A stretch of 64,000 nt of DNA from Variimorphobacter saccharofermentans (GTDB taxonomy: Bacteria > Bacillota > Clostridia > Lachnospirales > Lachnospiraceae), in NCBI RefSeq assembly GCF_014174405.1, contig NZ_JACEGA010000001.1, positions 370,001-434,000 on the forward strand, given 5' to 3'. The notes beneath the pieces are model-generated. The model was given only the letters and a program-made list of their open reading frames with translations, had not been told where the DNA came from and did no database searches. The position numbers were made by a program, and so were the translations under genes. Numbering within the stretch: position 1 is the stretch's first letter; every line of letters starts with the position of its first letter. This document shows positions 1-10,734 of this stretch, one piece after another.

Positions 1-2550
<2,550 letters not shown>

Positions 2551-2568
2551 AAAAAGGGTATATAGTGG

Positions 2569-2596
2569 AAGAGCGGAGTCGCAAGACGAAGCTCTT
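2569..2596 (+). other. Hairpin in the 23S to tRNA-Asn spacer
   Basis: AAGAGC at 2569 pairs with GCTCTT at 2591, with an inner GTC/GAC pair closing a GCAA loop. It lies about 20 bases after the rRNA end and may be a processing or partial termination signal. No 5S rRNA gene is present between 2550 and the tRNA at 2642, nor elsewhere in the window. Confidence 0.4.
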
Positions 2597-2641
2597 GGAT
2601 GTACATTTTCTTGTGTAGTATTTAGTCAATATCATTGTTAT

Positions 2642-2714
2642 TCCTCGATAGCTCAATGGTAGAGCACACGGCTGTTAACCGTGGGGTTGTAGGTTCGAGC
2701 CCTACTCGGGGAGT
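2642..2714 (+). tRNA. tRNA-Asn (GTT)
   Basis: The cloverleaf is complete, with acceptor TCCTCGA pairing with TCGGGGA, anticodon GTT in the loop TGTTAA, and discriminator G. CCA is not encoded. It is the first tRNA after 23S and probably part of the rRNA transcript. Confidence 0.95.
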
Positions 2715-2766
2715 CATAAATAATGCATTATTATGAATGAAAGCTAACTAAGTTGGATTATTTGTG

Positions 2767-2796
2767 TTGACAGTGCTATTTGCAATATGATATAAT
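2767..2796 (+). promoter_or_regulatory. Sigma-A type promoter before tRNA-Glu
   Basis: TTGACA at 2767-2772 and TATAAT at 2791-2796 both match consensus and are 18 bases apart. The predicted start is about 2803, directly before tRNA-Glu, so the tRNA block has its own promoter besides read-through from the rRNA operon. Confidence 0.8.
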
Positions 2797-2805
2797 CACT
2801 AATGC

Positions 2806-2877
2806 GGCTCCATGGTCAAGCGGTTAAGACACCGCCCTTTCACGGCGGTAACAGGGGTTCAAATCCCCTTGGAGTCA
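2806..2877 (+). tRNA. tRNA-Glu (TTC)
   Basis: Acceptor GGCTCCA pairs with TGGAGTC, the anticodon is TTC, and the T arm AGGGGTTCAAATCCCCT is intact. CCA is not encoded. Confidence 0.95.
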
Positions 2878-2932
2878 TCGTCATAAAAGATAAGAAAATA
2901 AGCCAATTTGCCGAGGAACCTGTTTCCTTAAT

Positions 2933-3006
2933 ACCGATAAAGCTCAATCGGCAGAGCAGCTGATTTTGCATCGGCAGGGTTATCGGTTCAAGTCCCCGAG
3001 AACGTA
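2933..3006 (+). pseudogene. Decayed tRNA-like sequence
   Basis: A D arm (GCTC/GAGC) and an anticodon arm (GCTGA/TCGGC closing the loop TTTTGCA) are intact, and a T-loop-like TTCAAGT follows at the right distance. The T stem does not pair, and the 3' acceptor strand does not match the 5' strand. Instead ACCGATA (2933-2939) is perfectly complementary to TATCGGT at 2981-2987, inside the T-arm position. The body resembles tRNA-Thr. The anticodon would read TTG with an unusual C at position 37. It is probably a tRNA pseudogene, with a tRNA mimic as the less likely reading. Confidence 0.6.
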
Positions 3007-3015
3007 GTTCTTTTT
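2999..3015 (+). terminator. Short terminator-like hairpin after the decayed tRNA
   Basis: AGAAC and GTTCT pair around a GTA loop and are followed by four more T residues. The stem is only 5 bp, so termination is likely weak. Confidence 0.4.
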
Positions 3016-3025
3016 GACGGCATTT

Positions 3026-3099
3026 GGACCTTTAGCTCAGTTGGTTAGAGCAACCGGCTCATAACCGGTCGGTCCGGGGTTCAAGTCCCTGAAGGTCCA
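3026..3099 (+). tRNA. tRNA with CAT anticodon, probably tRNA-Ile2 (lysidine type)
   Basis: Acceptor GGACCTT pairs with AAGGTCC, with a G1-C72 pair, so it is not the initiator. The anticodon is CAT. The acceptor and the CGGCTCATAACCG anticodon arm resemble bacterial tRNA-Ile2 more than elongator tRNA-Met, so TilS probably modifies C34 to lysidine. Elongator Met is the alternative. Confidence 0.9.
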
Positions 3100-3113
3100 C
3101 TTAATATAAATTT

Positions 3114-3187
3114 GGCCTAGTGGCTCAGTTGGTTAGAGCGCCGCCCTGTCACGGCGGAGGTCGAGGGTTCGAGTCCCTTCTGGGTCG
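3114..3187 (+). tRNA. tRNA-Asp (GTC)
   Basis: Acceptor GGCCTAG pairs with CTGGGTC, allowing G-T pairs. The anticodon is GTC and the discriminator is G, as usual for tRNA-Asp. Confidence 0.95.
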
Positions 3188-3229
3188 TTGTTTCTAAGTT
3201 AATAATGTAAGTGATATAGGAATTACCCA

Positions 3230-3302
3230 GGGATCTTAGCTCAGCTGGGAGAGCATCTGCCTTACAAGCAGAGGGTCATAGGTTCGAGCCCTATAGGTCC
3301 CA
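3230..3302 (+). tRNA. tRNA-Val (TAC)
   Basis: Acceptor GGGATCT pairs with AGGTCCC, the anticodon is TAC, and all arms are intact. Confidence 0.95.
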
Positions 3303-3307
3303 TTAGT

Positions 3308-3393
3308 GCCGGCGTGGCGGAACTGGCAGACGCACAGGACTTAAAATCCTGCGGGACTAATCTCCCGTACCGGTTCGATTCCGGTCGCCGGCA
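3308..3393 (+). tRNA. tRNA-Leu (TAA)
   Basis: This is a class II tRNA with a long variable arm (CGGGACTAATCTCCCG). Acceptor GCCGGCG pairs with CGCCGGC and the anticodon is TAA. Confidence 0.95.
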
Positions 3394-3441
3394 TTATTCT
3401 ATTGAATAGAATAGTGCTGTTTTTCATTTATCAGCAGAAAT

Positions 3442-3515
3442 GTGTGCTTAGCTCAGCTGGATAGAGCGTCTGGCTACGGACCAGAAGGTCGGGGGTTCGA
3501 ATCCTCTAGCACACA
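3442..3515 (+). tRNA. tRNA-Arg (ACG)
   Basis: Acceptor GTGTGCT pairs with AGCACAC. The anticodon ACG should be read as ICG after TadA deamination. It is the last tRNA of the first block. Confidence 0.95.
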
Positions 3516-3520
3516 GGTAA

Positions 3521-3560
3521 GTGCATTGTATACATAGTGTATATAATGCACATTTTTTTT
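3521..3560 (+). terminator. Intrinsic terminator of the rRNA/tRNA block
   Basis: GTGCATTGTATAC pairs with GTATATAATGCAC with one bulge and is followed by eight T residues. Confidence 0.9.
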
Positions 3561-3634
3561 ATGATTATTAAGGTTTATTATATTTACGTGAAATAGCTGT
3601 TATGTTAGAATGTTACAAAGGAGGCTGGTCTAAA

Positions 3635-4090
3635 ATGGATAAAAGTAAGTTCCTTGAAATATTACGACAGTCATTGATTGGTGAAATAGATTCTGTAGAG
3701 ATCGATAAAAATATAAAATATTATGATCAATATATAAGCAGACAATCATCCGTTGAAGAAGAAAAGATAATAGATGAGCTTGGAGATCCCAGACTGATCG
3801 CAAAGTCAATAATTGAGTCAAATCGGGCTGCGAAGCAAAAGGAAGGATATTCAGATCGTCATAGTAGTAATTATGACGACAGTGAAAGATATCAAGATAC
3901 ACAGAGAAGATATCATAACGTTTTTTATTCCAATCTAAAATGGTATCACAAAATAGCGTTAATCATTGCTTTCTTGCTTATCATTATTATAATTGCTGCT
4001 GTTGGACAGTTGTTATTACGTATCCTATTTATTTTTGGTTTACCAATTATTATTTTACTGTTATTTGTAATGCTATTGCGTAGAAGATAA
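3635..4090 (+). CDS. DUF1700/HAAS-domain membrane protein
   Basis: This protein of about 151 residues has an N-terminal helical region (about 1-65) of the HAAS/DUF1700 type, recognisable from MDKSKFLEILRQSL, the YYDQYI segment and the ELGDPRLIAKSI motif. A charged linker follows, then one or two hydrophobic segments at about 112-148 ending in LLRRR. HAAS proteins are usually membrane partners of PadR-like repressors, but no such gene is adjacent. The ATG at 3635 is chosen because AAAGGAGG lies 10 bases upstream; an ATG at 3602 in the same frame lacks a site. It is monocistronic between two strong terminators. The biochemical role is unknown. Confidence 0.75.
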   Translation: MDKSKFLEILRQSLIGEIDSVEIDKNIKYYDQYISRQSSVEEEKIIDELGDPRLIAKSIIESNRAAKQKEGYSDRHSSNYDDSERYQDTQRRYHNVFYSNLKWYHKIALIIAFLLIIIIIAAVGQLLLRILFIFGLPIIILLLFVMLLRRR

Positions 4091-4153
4091 TAGAATTATT
4101 TAAAATTGAGAGATGATATTAATACAATGATAATAATAAGAAATTATATCAAG

Positions 4154-4187
4154 AAAAGACCGCTTGGGGGAGCCAAGCGGTCTTTTC
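4154..4187 (+). terminator. Intrinsic terminator after the HAAS protein
   Basis: ACCGCTTGG pairs with CCAAGCGGT, flanked by AAAAG and CTTTT, so it could work in both directions. Confidence 0.9.
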
Positions 4188-4504
4188 GATGAGGGGAGTA
4201 TAAATAATTAATAAGGGGTTATATAAATGCTCGGGACAAGATCCCTAGCACTTAAATATTATAATACATATAAAATTATTATGCAACCTTTATATTAAAA
4301 AAGTTTATTTAATGAATTAAATAAAGTAATTTTAGGAATTGTATAATACTGTTTTAGTTGATTTGGGACTATTATAAGAATATGAATGCCGTTAGTGTTG
4401 GTATAAAAAAGTATTCTGGTCATAGTTAATGTAATGCATATTTGAATTCAAAAAGCTAATAATAATGTTGTAATATCAATTTAACTCACTAATAGGAGGC
4501 AGTT
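4188..4504. other. AT-rich intergenic region without a gene
   Basis: These 317 bases are AT-rich and hold no supported open reading frame. The only visible structure is a small hairpin (GCTCGGGA with TCCCTAGC, near 4229-4249). It presumably carries the promoter of the downstream repeat protein. I see no consensus sigma-A promoter. Confidence 0.4.
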
Positions 4505-4801
4505 ATGAACAACAATTCAAGAAATGCTAATGACAGAACACAAACAAGCAATACAACTACTACTGGAAGCAGAAATGCCAACACAAGCAACAACTCCAGC
4601 CGAAACGCTAATACAAGCAATAACACATCCAATAATTCTAGTAGAAATGCAAACACGAGCAACTACACGACTGGATCAAGCCGTAATGCCAATACAGGAA
4701 GTAGATGTGCGGATTCATCAAGAGATGATGCTTCCAGAAATGTAAGAAATACAAATAATAACAGATTCAGAGATATGGAAGATGCAGACAATAACTATTA
4801 A
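4505..4801 (+). CDS. Asn/Ser/Arg repeat low-complexity protein, unknown function
   Basis: I do not recognise this protein of 98 residues. About two thirds of it is Asn, Ser, Thr and Arg, built from a repeating SSRNANTSN-like motif with about six copies of RNAN between residues 5 and 65. A charged tail ends in DMEDADNNY. There is one Cys, no signal peptide and no membrane segment. AGGAGG lies six bases before the ATG and a strong terminator follows, so translation is credible. Such Asn/Ser-rich disordered proteins in spore formers are sometimes spore-coat or nucleic-acid-associated, but nothing here proves either role. Confidence 0.65.
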   Translation: MNNNSRNANDRTQTSNTTTTGSRNANTSNNSSRNANTSNNTSNNSSRNANTSNYTTGSSRNANTGSRCADSSRDDASRNVRNTNNNRFRDMEDADNNY

Positions 4802-4823
4802 TATTAGTGCTGTTATATGATGA

Positions 4824-4860
4824 AAAATCCCCTTAAGGTTGTACTTAGGGGGATTTCTTT
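4824..4860 (+). terminator. Intrinsic terminator after the repeat protein
   Basis: AATCCCCTTAAG pairs with CTTAGGGGGATT around GTTGTA and is followed by TCTTT. Confidence 0.85.
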
Positions 4861-4933
4861 GTGCGCAAAATAGGTATTTTACGAATATAATATATAGGGG
4901 ATAATTTTGCTGAAGGGCGGTGACAATAAAGGG

Positions 4934-5239
4934 ATGTCTTTTGAAACAATTCGCACAAATGATATCATTAGGTATATAGGAATGCGTGATGTTGTAATTA
5001 TAGATCTCAGAGATAAGAATGAGTATGATGCCGGGCATATACCTACCGCTATAAATATTCCATATGAAGAACTTGAAAGTGAAAAAAAGAATTTGCAGCG
5101 TAATAATCTCCTTATTTTCTATTGTGATCGTGGTAATATTAGTTTGCTTGCAGCGAGAGATTTAATGAAAGACGGGTATAATATTAAGAGCTTGTATGGA
5201 GGATTAAGAGCATATAGAGGAAGGCTTGAGCATAGCTAA
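4934..5239 (+). CDS. Rhodanese-like domain protein
   Basis: This is a single rhodanese domain of about 101 residues, a sulfur-carrier or thiosulfate sulfurtransferase fold in the cytoplasm. The CH2A motif DLRDKNEYDAGHIPTAINIP is near residues 20-39. The active-site loop YCDRGNIS near 66-73 keeps the catalytic Cys. The motif GGLRAYRG closes the domain. I place the start at ATG 4934 because the family begins about 20 residues before the IDLR strand. A TTG at 4907 with AGGGG upstream would add nine residues and is possible. It stands alone, so its sulfur acceptor is not indicated by neighbours. Confidence 0.8.
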   Translation: MSFETIRTNDIIRYIGMRDVVIIDLRDKNEYDAGHIPTAINIPYEELESEKKNLQRNNLLIFYCDRGNISLLAARDLMKDGYNIKSLYGGLRAYRGRLEHS

Positions 5240-5336
5240 TCTTAATGTTAATTAACTTGAATTCAATTAGAATATAAGCTACAATAAAAAGGCAAATAAA
5301 TCAAACGATAGATAGCGTATAACGCATGGAGGGAAA

Positions 5337-6482
5337 ATGAAGCAAATAGAATATATGTCACCATGCCATTTCGGATTAGAGTCCGTATTAAAGCGCGAAT
5401 TAACTGATCTGGGGATGGAAATAACAAAGGTAGAGGATGGTAAGGTAAGCTTTACCGGAGATGAGGATACATGCGCCAGGGCTAATATGTTTTTACGTAC
5501 TGCAGAGCGTGTATTATTGAAGGTGGCATCGTTTCAGGCAGAAACTTTTGATGAGTTATTTGAGAATACAAAGGCTCTTCCTTGGGAGGATTATTTGCCT
5601 AAGGACGCTAAATTCTGGGTTGCAAAGGCAAATTCTATTAACAGCAAACTGTTTAGTCCATCTGATATTCAATCAATAATGAAAAAAGCGATAGTTGAAA
5701 GAATGAAGATGAAATATAAGATAGATTGGTTTGATGAGTCGGGGGACTCATACCCGATTCGTGTAACGATAATAAAAAATGAAGTGACTGTCTGTATTGA
5801 TACCTCGGGGGAATCCTTACACAAAAGAGGGTATCGAAAGCTAACGAGTAAAGCACCTATTACAGAAACATTGGCAGCTGCATTGATTATGCTGACTCCT
5901 TGGAATAAAGACAGAATATTAGTTGATCCTTTCTGTGGCAGTGGTACGATTCCAATCGAAGCAGCCCTAATCGGAGCGAATATCGCACCAGGGAGTCAGA
6001 GATCTTTTTTAGCTGAAACATGGAAGGAATTTTACCCGGAAGCCACGTGGAAGCGTGCTCGAGAGGAGGCATCGGATTTCCAGCGAAGAGAGATAGAGAT
6101 GTCAATTCAAGGATATGATATAGATGGTGAAGTCATCAAGGCAGCAAGACAGAATGCCAGATGGGCAGGCGTTGATCAATATATACACTTTCAACAAAAG
6201 CCACTTATTGAATTAAGCAGTAATAAGCGTTATGGATTTATAATTACGAATCCTCCTTATGGCGAGAGGCTGGAAGAGAAGCAGGCATTACCCGGTTTGT
6301 ATAAAGATATGGGAAAGGTATTTAGATCTTTGGATAGCTGGTCCTATTATATTATTACAGGGTATGAAGATGCCCAAAAGTTTATTGGAAGAAAGGCAGA
6401 TAAAAACCGTAAAATTTATAATGGCATGATGAAAACATACTTTTATCAGTATATGGGCCCAAAGCCACCGAAAAAGAATTAA
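5337..6482 (+). CDS. THUMP-domain 23S rRNA guanine-N2 methyltransferase (RlmL/YpsC-like)
   Basis: The protein is an SAM-dependent RNA methyltransferase of 381 residues, the usual size for the B. subtilis YpsC and E. coli RlmL N-terminal family, which make m2G in 23S rRNA helix 74. An N-terminal ferredoxin-like and THUMP region spans about 1-160. The Rossmann SAM-binding motif DPFCGSGTIPIEAA is near residue 196. The catalytic NPPYGERL, an (N/D)PPY motif of N2-guanine or N6-adenine methylation, is near 304. GGAGGG lies five bases before the ATG. It is transcribed alone and ends at a shared terminator. Confidence 0.9.
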   Translation: MKQIEYMSPCHFGLESVLKRELTDLGMEITKVEDGKVSFTGDEDTCARANMFLRTAERVLLKVASFQAETFDELFENTKALPWEDYLPKDAKFWVAKANSINSKLFSPSDIQSIMKKAIVERMKMKYKIDWFDESGDSYPIRVTIIKNEVTVCIDTSGESLHKRGYRKLTSKAPITETLAAALIMLTPWNKDRILVDPFCGSGTIPIEAALIGANIAPGSQRSFLAETWKEFYPEATWKRAREEASDFQRREIEMSIQGYDIDGEVIKAARQNARWAGVDQYIHFQQKPLIELSSNKRYGFIITNPPYGERLEEKQALPGLYKDMGKVFRSLDSWSYYIITGYEDAQKFIGRKADKNRKIYNGMMKTYFYQYMGPKPPKKN

Positions 6483-6487
6483 TATAG

Positions 6488-6566
6488 AAGGGGTTACTGA
6501 ATAATATTTCTCCGGGATTATGACTTATCATAACCCCTGTTAATACATTATACAGTAGCCCCTTTT
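6488..6566. terminator. Convergent bidirectional terminator
   Basis: AAGGGGTTACTG (6488-6499) pairs with CAGTAGCCCCTT (6553-6564), followed by TT. An alternative inner pairing of GGGGTTA with TAACCCC at 6531-6537 is mutually exclusive with it. It lies between two convergent genes. Confidence 0.65.
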
Positions 6567-6576
6567 CACAATGCGT

Positions 6577-7494
6577 CTAATGCTCTATTATCCATTGATG
6601 AATATCATCATAGATCTCTAGATTATTTATTTCATTTATTAATTCATGACGACACTCTGGATATATTTTCGTTGTCGTATTAGAAAAACCAAATCGCTTC
6701 AATGTTAATTCATATTTCAAGATTTCTTTGCCATACCCACCTACTGGATCGTATTCGCCACTAATTATGAAAAGAGGTAACTCCCTATTTACGAGACGAA
6801 TATTTTTTTTCTTGGAGGCACGGCGGGTAAGCCTTAGTAGATCTTGATAAAAGGAGGCAGTACATATAAATCCACAATAGGGATCATTAATATATGCTCC
6901 AACAATCGGATTGCTTCTTGTTAGCCAGTCAAATGCGGTTCGGCTAGCCAAAGAGGTGTACTTTTTGTTGCCTAAAATCAGTTTATTCATAAATGGAGAA
7001 GGATGCTTAGCCCCTTTAATCGTACGAATCAAATTGGAGATAAACAATCCAGAAAGAGTAAGCAGGTAAGGTGGAAAGGTGGTACCGATTAAGATAACCC
7101 CATTATAATTGGGAAAGGTTTGTATTACATTTCGTGCAATCAGGGAACCCATACTATGTCCAAGCAGAAAGAATTTTTTGCATCGATTGTTTTGAACGAT
7201 ATAATCACTTACAGCAATTGCGTCTTCAATCAATAACTGGTATCCATTTTCTGAGCTAATGTATCCCAATTCACTTAATTTCTGATTTGTTCCATGCCCT
7301 CGGTGATTATAAATATAAACATCAATTTCGTTGGATGCTAAAAAATTAGCGAATGACTGATAGCGATTTTGATGCTCAGCCATTCCATGTAATATTAATA
7401 CACTAGCCTTTGGAGTACTTGAGCAAGCATAATAAATTAAATTAGTAACAAATCCATCCTTTTGACGAATTGCTATGCTGTTTACCTCATTCAT
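6577..7494 (-). CDS. Alpha/beta hydrolase, monoacylglycerol lipase/lysophospholipase-like
   Basis: This serine hydrolase has about 305 residues. The oxyanion motif HGMAEHQNRY is near residue 36. The nucleophile elbow GHSMGS is near 106, the acid residue lies in SGEYDP near 245, and the catalytic His is in ECRHE near 285. This layout is typical of the Hydrolase_4 family that cleaves monoacylglycerols or lysophospholipids. The start is the ATG at 7494, preceded by AGAAGGAGA. An upstream in-frame extension would add a hydrophobic stretch but has no ribosome binding site. No signal peptide is seen, so it is probably cytosolic. The substrate is not determined. Confidence 0.8.
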   Translation of the reverse strand: MNEVNSIAIRQKDGFVTNLIYYACSSTPKASVLILHGMAEHQNRYQSFANFLASNEIDVYIYNHRGHGTNQKLSELGYISSENGYQLLIEDAIAVSDYIVQNNRCKKFFLLGHSMGSLIARNVIQTFPNYNGVILIGTTFPPYLLTLSGLFISNLIRTIKGAKHPSPFMNKLILGNKKYTSLASRTAFDWLTRSNPIVGAYINDPYCGFICTASFYQDLLRLTRRASKKKNIRLVNRELPLFIISGEYDPVGGYGKEILKYELTLKRFGFSNTTTKIYPECRHELINEINNLEIYDDIHQWIIEH

Positions 7495-7750
7495 ATGGCA
7501 TTCTCCTTCTCTGATCATAGAAAGAAACGATGTTTTAACAATATTATAGACGTATAATAATGGAAATGCAACTGGGAACAAAGACACAGTAAACCAAAAA
7601 TCAACAAAAAATTGTTTTATTTTCAAAAAAACATTGAGAATATGCACAGAGTATTATATAATTTATGTAATAATACAGATTTTTTTCGGTAATATTAAGA
7701 AACATTGTTGAATAAATGCGCTAAAAAAAGTATCAATAGGAGGGCTTTGT

Positions 7751-9010
7751 ATGGATAATGCGCTACTTAAGAAAGCTGCAGCACAAAGTGTCGCACTTAT
7801 GATGGTGATCTTTACGGTTTCTTTTGCCCTTCAGCAGCATCGTACAGTACTGATTAAGGCTAGTAATGTAGAAGCTTCAATGATGACCATGCAGAATGCC
7901 GCCGTTATGGGGGATATTCAGGATCCATTTACACAGCTCTCTATTCAGGATGAAACAGTTAATAGCAATATACAGTCACTGGAGTATAATCCAGATGTAC
8001 AGGAGAATATCGATGAAAAACTAAGTGATAAGTATCTAAAAATAGAAAAACCTCAAGGAGTAAATCTGAAGGTCCATCTTGATGATTTATATATGAATCA
8101 GAGTATAAAGCTTGTTATTACCGGTATGAAAGATAGCGTCATAACGGATCGGATGATTTCTCGAATACATGGAAATGATATATTCCAGGGAGAACCTCAA
8201 TACAGTGAGATTACGAGTTATGAAGTCAATGAGGAAGATAATTCGGTAAAGGAAGTAGTTACGAAGGATTTTGGAAGAGATATTTGCCATGGTATAACCA
8301 TCGAAACCGGAAAAGATCCGATTACCAATCTTTATACTTCCCAAATTCTGATAGAACTTGACAGTGTTTATACTCATTTTATTTATGAGGATTCTGATTA
8401 TTTTTATATTGATTTACGTAAACCTTCAGAGGTATTTGAGAAGGTTATTGTAATAGATGCAGGGCACGGAGGAAAGGATGCCGGAGCATTATCCGTATAC
8501 AGTTCTAGCTATGAGAAGGATATTAATTTAGATATCCTGTTGCATCTTAAAGAGCTATTAATGAAGGAAAATATTAAAGTGTATTATACAAGAACAGCGG
8601 ATGATAAGGTGTTTTTGCGACCAAGAGTAACTTTAGCGAATGCTGTTGATTGTGATTATTTTATTAGTATTCATTGTAATTCAAATGAAGTAACTGGTCC
8701 CAACGGTACGGAAGTACTATACTATGACACGGAATATAAGGGAGTAAAGGCCAGTGAGCTTGCTAGTATATTCGCAGATGAAATTAGTAAGACCATTCCG
8801 CTTATAAATAGAGGCATTGTAGAGAAGAGTGGTGACGATATATTTATCATGAAAAAGGCCCAGGTGCCTTCAATTCTTATTGAAGTTGGATATATGTCAA
8901 ATATTTATGATATGAGTTATTTAAGTGATTCTGAGAATAGAAAAGCCGTTGCTCAGGGAATTTATAACGGTATTATAAGAGCTTATGCCGAGCTGGGAAT
9001 GGATGACTAA
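7751..9010 (+). CDS. N-acetylmuramoyl-L-alanine amidase (Amidase_3)
   Basis: This cell-wall hydrolase has 419 residues. Residues about 13-31 form an N-terminal membrane anchor or uncleaved signal. A domain of about 200 residues that I do not recognise (AMIN-like position) follows, then a C-terminal Amidase_3 zinc domain. Metal and catalytic motifs are VIDAGHGGKDAGA (His near 236), YEKDINL (Glu), SIHCNSN (His near 307) and ILIEVGYMSN (catalytic Glu near 377). The enzyme cuts the amide between muramic acid and the stem peptide. CwlD-like roles in spore cortex or roles in cell separation are both possible. GGAGGG lies six bases before the ATG. rdgB follows 30 bases downstream. Confidence 0.88.
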   Translation: MDNALLKKAAAQSVALMMVIFTVSFALQQHRTVLIKASNVEASMMTMQNAAVMGDIQDPFTQLSIQDETVNSNIQSLEYNPDVQENIDEKLSDKYLKIEKPQGVNLKVHLDDLYMNQSIKLVITGMKDSVITDRMISRIHGNDIFQGEPQYSEITSYEVNEEDNSVKEVVTKDFGRDICHGITIETGKDPITNLYTSQILIELDSVYTHFIYEDSDYFYIDLRKPSEVFEKVIVIDAGHGGKDAGALSVYSSSYEKDINLDILLHLKELLMKENIKVYYTRTADDKVFLRPRVTLANAVDCDYFISIHCNSNEVTGPNGTEVLYYDTEYKGVKASELASIFADEISKTIPLINRGIVEKSGDDIFIMKKAQVPSILIEVGYMSNIYDMSYLSDSENRKAVAQGIYNGIIRAYAELGMDD

Positions 9011-9040
9011 GAATAACGATCCGACTAGAGTGGAGGAGTT

Positions 9041-9652
9041 ATGCATAAAGTTATATTTGCCACGACGAATGATGGTAAAATGAAGGAAATAAGGGAAATA
9101 TTAAAGGGATTAGATATAGAATTGGTATCGATGAAAGAGGCAGGTCTTAATCCGGATATTGTTGAAGATGGGTCTACCTTTGAAGAAAATGCGATTATTA
9201 AGGCTAGGACAGTAATGGAGTTAACAGGTGAGATTGTATTAGCGGATGATTCCGGGATAGAGATTGATTATATGGACAAAGCACCCGGAGTCTATTCAGC
9301 ACGGTTCTTAGGGGAGGATACACCTTATACCGTAAAGAACCAATATATTTTGGATCAGTGTAAGAATGCTGTAGGTGAGGAGCGTAGTGCCAGATTCGTT
9401 TGTGTAATTGCATGTGCGTTTCCGGATGGAGAAGTAGTAACCCGTCGCGGAACAATCGAGGGATACATCGCACATGAAATCAGCGGATCCAATGGGTTTG
9501 GCTATGATCCTATTTTTTATGTGCCGGAATATCACTGTACGACAGCGGATTTGCAACCTGAACAGAAGAACCAGATTAGTCACCGTGGGAAGGCTTTACG
9601 TGCAATGAAAGAGGTACTATCTTGCCATTTTAATAACTCACCAGGAGAGTAA
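9041..9652 (+). CDS. rdgB: XTP/dITP diphosphatase (Ham1/RdgB family)
   Basis: This house-cleaning nucleotide pyrophosphatase removes dITP and XTP. It has 203 residues, the family length. Signature motifs are FATTNDGKMKEI at the N terminus, GSTFEENAIIKA, the metal-binding LADDSGIEID near residue 66, SGSNGFGYDPIF near 147, and SHRGKAL near 178. GGAGG precedes the ATG. It lies between the amidase and the phosphodiesterase with short gaps, and rdgB next to a YfcE-type phosphodiesterase is a common pairing in Firmicutes, suggesting one operon. Confidence 0.93.
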   Translation: MHKVIFATTNDGKMKEIREILKGLDIELVSMKEAGLNPDIVEDGSTFEENAIIKARTVMELTGEIVLADDSGIEIDYMDKAPGVYSARFLGEDTPYTVKNQYILDQCKNAVGEERSARFVCVIACAFPDGEVVTRRGTIEGYIAHEISGSNGFGYDPIFYVPEYHCTTADLQPEQKNQISHRGKALRAMKEVLSCHFNNSPGE

Positions 9653-9653
9653 A

Positions 9654-10142
9654 ATGAAGGTTTTGATTGTTAGTGATACGCATGGAAGAAATCATAACTT
9701 ATTAAAGACGTTGGAGAGAGTCAGTCCCATCGATTTGATAATTCATTTAGGCGATTTTGAAGGCGGTGAGGAGTATATTAGATCAATTACGCCTTGTCCA
9801 ATGGAAATTGTAGCTGGTAATAATGATTTTTATAACACCTTGCCCAAAGAGAAAGTGTTACAAATAGGCAAATATAAGGTAATGATTACTCACGGACATC
9901 GTTATGGTGTGAATTTTAGTTTAAGTGGCCTTATGGAGCTGGCAAAAGCTAATAATGCAGATATTGTTATGTTTGGGCATACCCATGTACCAGTGATTGA
10001 TTTAAGTGATAGTGTATGGTTTATCAACCCTGGTAGCTTAGCGCTTCCAAGACAGTACACCAGAATACCCACATTTATTATTATGGATATAGATTCAAGA
10101 GGAGATGCTCATTTTACACTGAATTATTATAAGGATGATTAA
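9654..10142 (+). CDS. YfcE/MJ0936-type metallophosphoesterase
   Basis: This small calcineurin-like phosphodiesterase has 162 residues and two metal ions. The ligand blocks are VSDTHGR (residues 6-12), LGDFEGG near 31, AGNNDF near 53, ITHGHRYG near 77 and MFGHTHVP near 104. Family members hydrolyse model phosphodiesters; the natural substrate is usually unknown. It starts two bases after the rdgB stop, with AGGAGAG inside the end of rdgB, so translation is probably coupled. Confidence 0.88.
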   Translation: MKVLIVSDTHGRNHNLLKTLERVSPIDLIIHLGDFEGGEEYIRSITPCPMEIVAGNNDFYNTLPKEKVLQIGKYKVMITHGHRYGVNFSLSGLMELAKANNADIVMFGHTHVPVIDLSDSVWFINPGSLALPRQYTRIPTFIIMDIDSRGDAHFTLNYYKDD

Positions 10143-10231
10143 CCTGGCAGGAAGAAAATCCTTAATAACAGGGGATTTGAAGCGTGTATGAAGGAAAGTG
10201 ATGGAATTCAACAAAAAGTTTAAAAAAGATG

Positions 10232-10260
10232 TTGACAATAGTGATATGCTATTATATAAT
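10232..10260 (+). promoter_or_regulatory. Consensus sigma-A promoter of the second tRNA block
   Basis: TTGACA at 10232-10237 and TATAAT at 10255-10260 are perfect hexamers separated by exactly 17 bases. The first tRNA starts at 10414, so the transcript has a leader of about 145 bases with no gene. Confidence 0.9.
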
Positions 10261-10413
10261 AATTCTTGCGTCACGGCTGGAACGAGTGAAAACCTTGAAA
10301 ATGCACAGTATTCGCCACAATATGAAATCATTGGTGGCCAAGTATGTGAATAGTAAAGTGCCCTGGTAATTCATGATCAGTAATGAAAAAGCCTAATTAA
10401 TCATACGTATATT

Positions 10414-10488
10414 CGGGGTGTGGCTCAGCTTGGCTAGAGTGCTTGATTTGGGATCAAGAGGTCGCAGGTTCGAATCCTGTCACCCCGA
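10414..10488 (+). tRNA. tRNA-Pro (TGG)
   Basis: Acceptor CGGGGTG pairs with CACCCCG, and the anticodon TGG lies in the loop TTTGGGA. Confidence 0.95.
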
Positions 10489-10584
10489 CTCATATACCAA
10501 TGATGCTTTTTTACAAATGGAATTCTCGTTTCAGTGGAATAATTTCAATAACGTAGAGGCAAACTAATAAAATAGCTTTTATAT

Positions 10585-10655
10585 GCGGGTGTAGTTCAAT
10601 GGTAGAACACTAGCCTTCCAAGCTAGATACGTGGGTTCGATTCCCATCACCCGCT
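10585..10655 (+). tRNA. tRNA-Gly (TCC)
   Basis: Acceptor GCGGGTG pairs with CACCCGC. The anticodon is TCC and the discriminator is T. Confidence 0.95.
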
Positions 10656-10734
10656 TGATATTTGGACTTAAATAGCAAGGACATAATTTTTATTCTTTAA
10701 ATTGTTATGAAAAGACCATATCACACCATAATAT

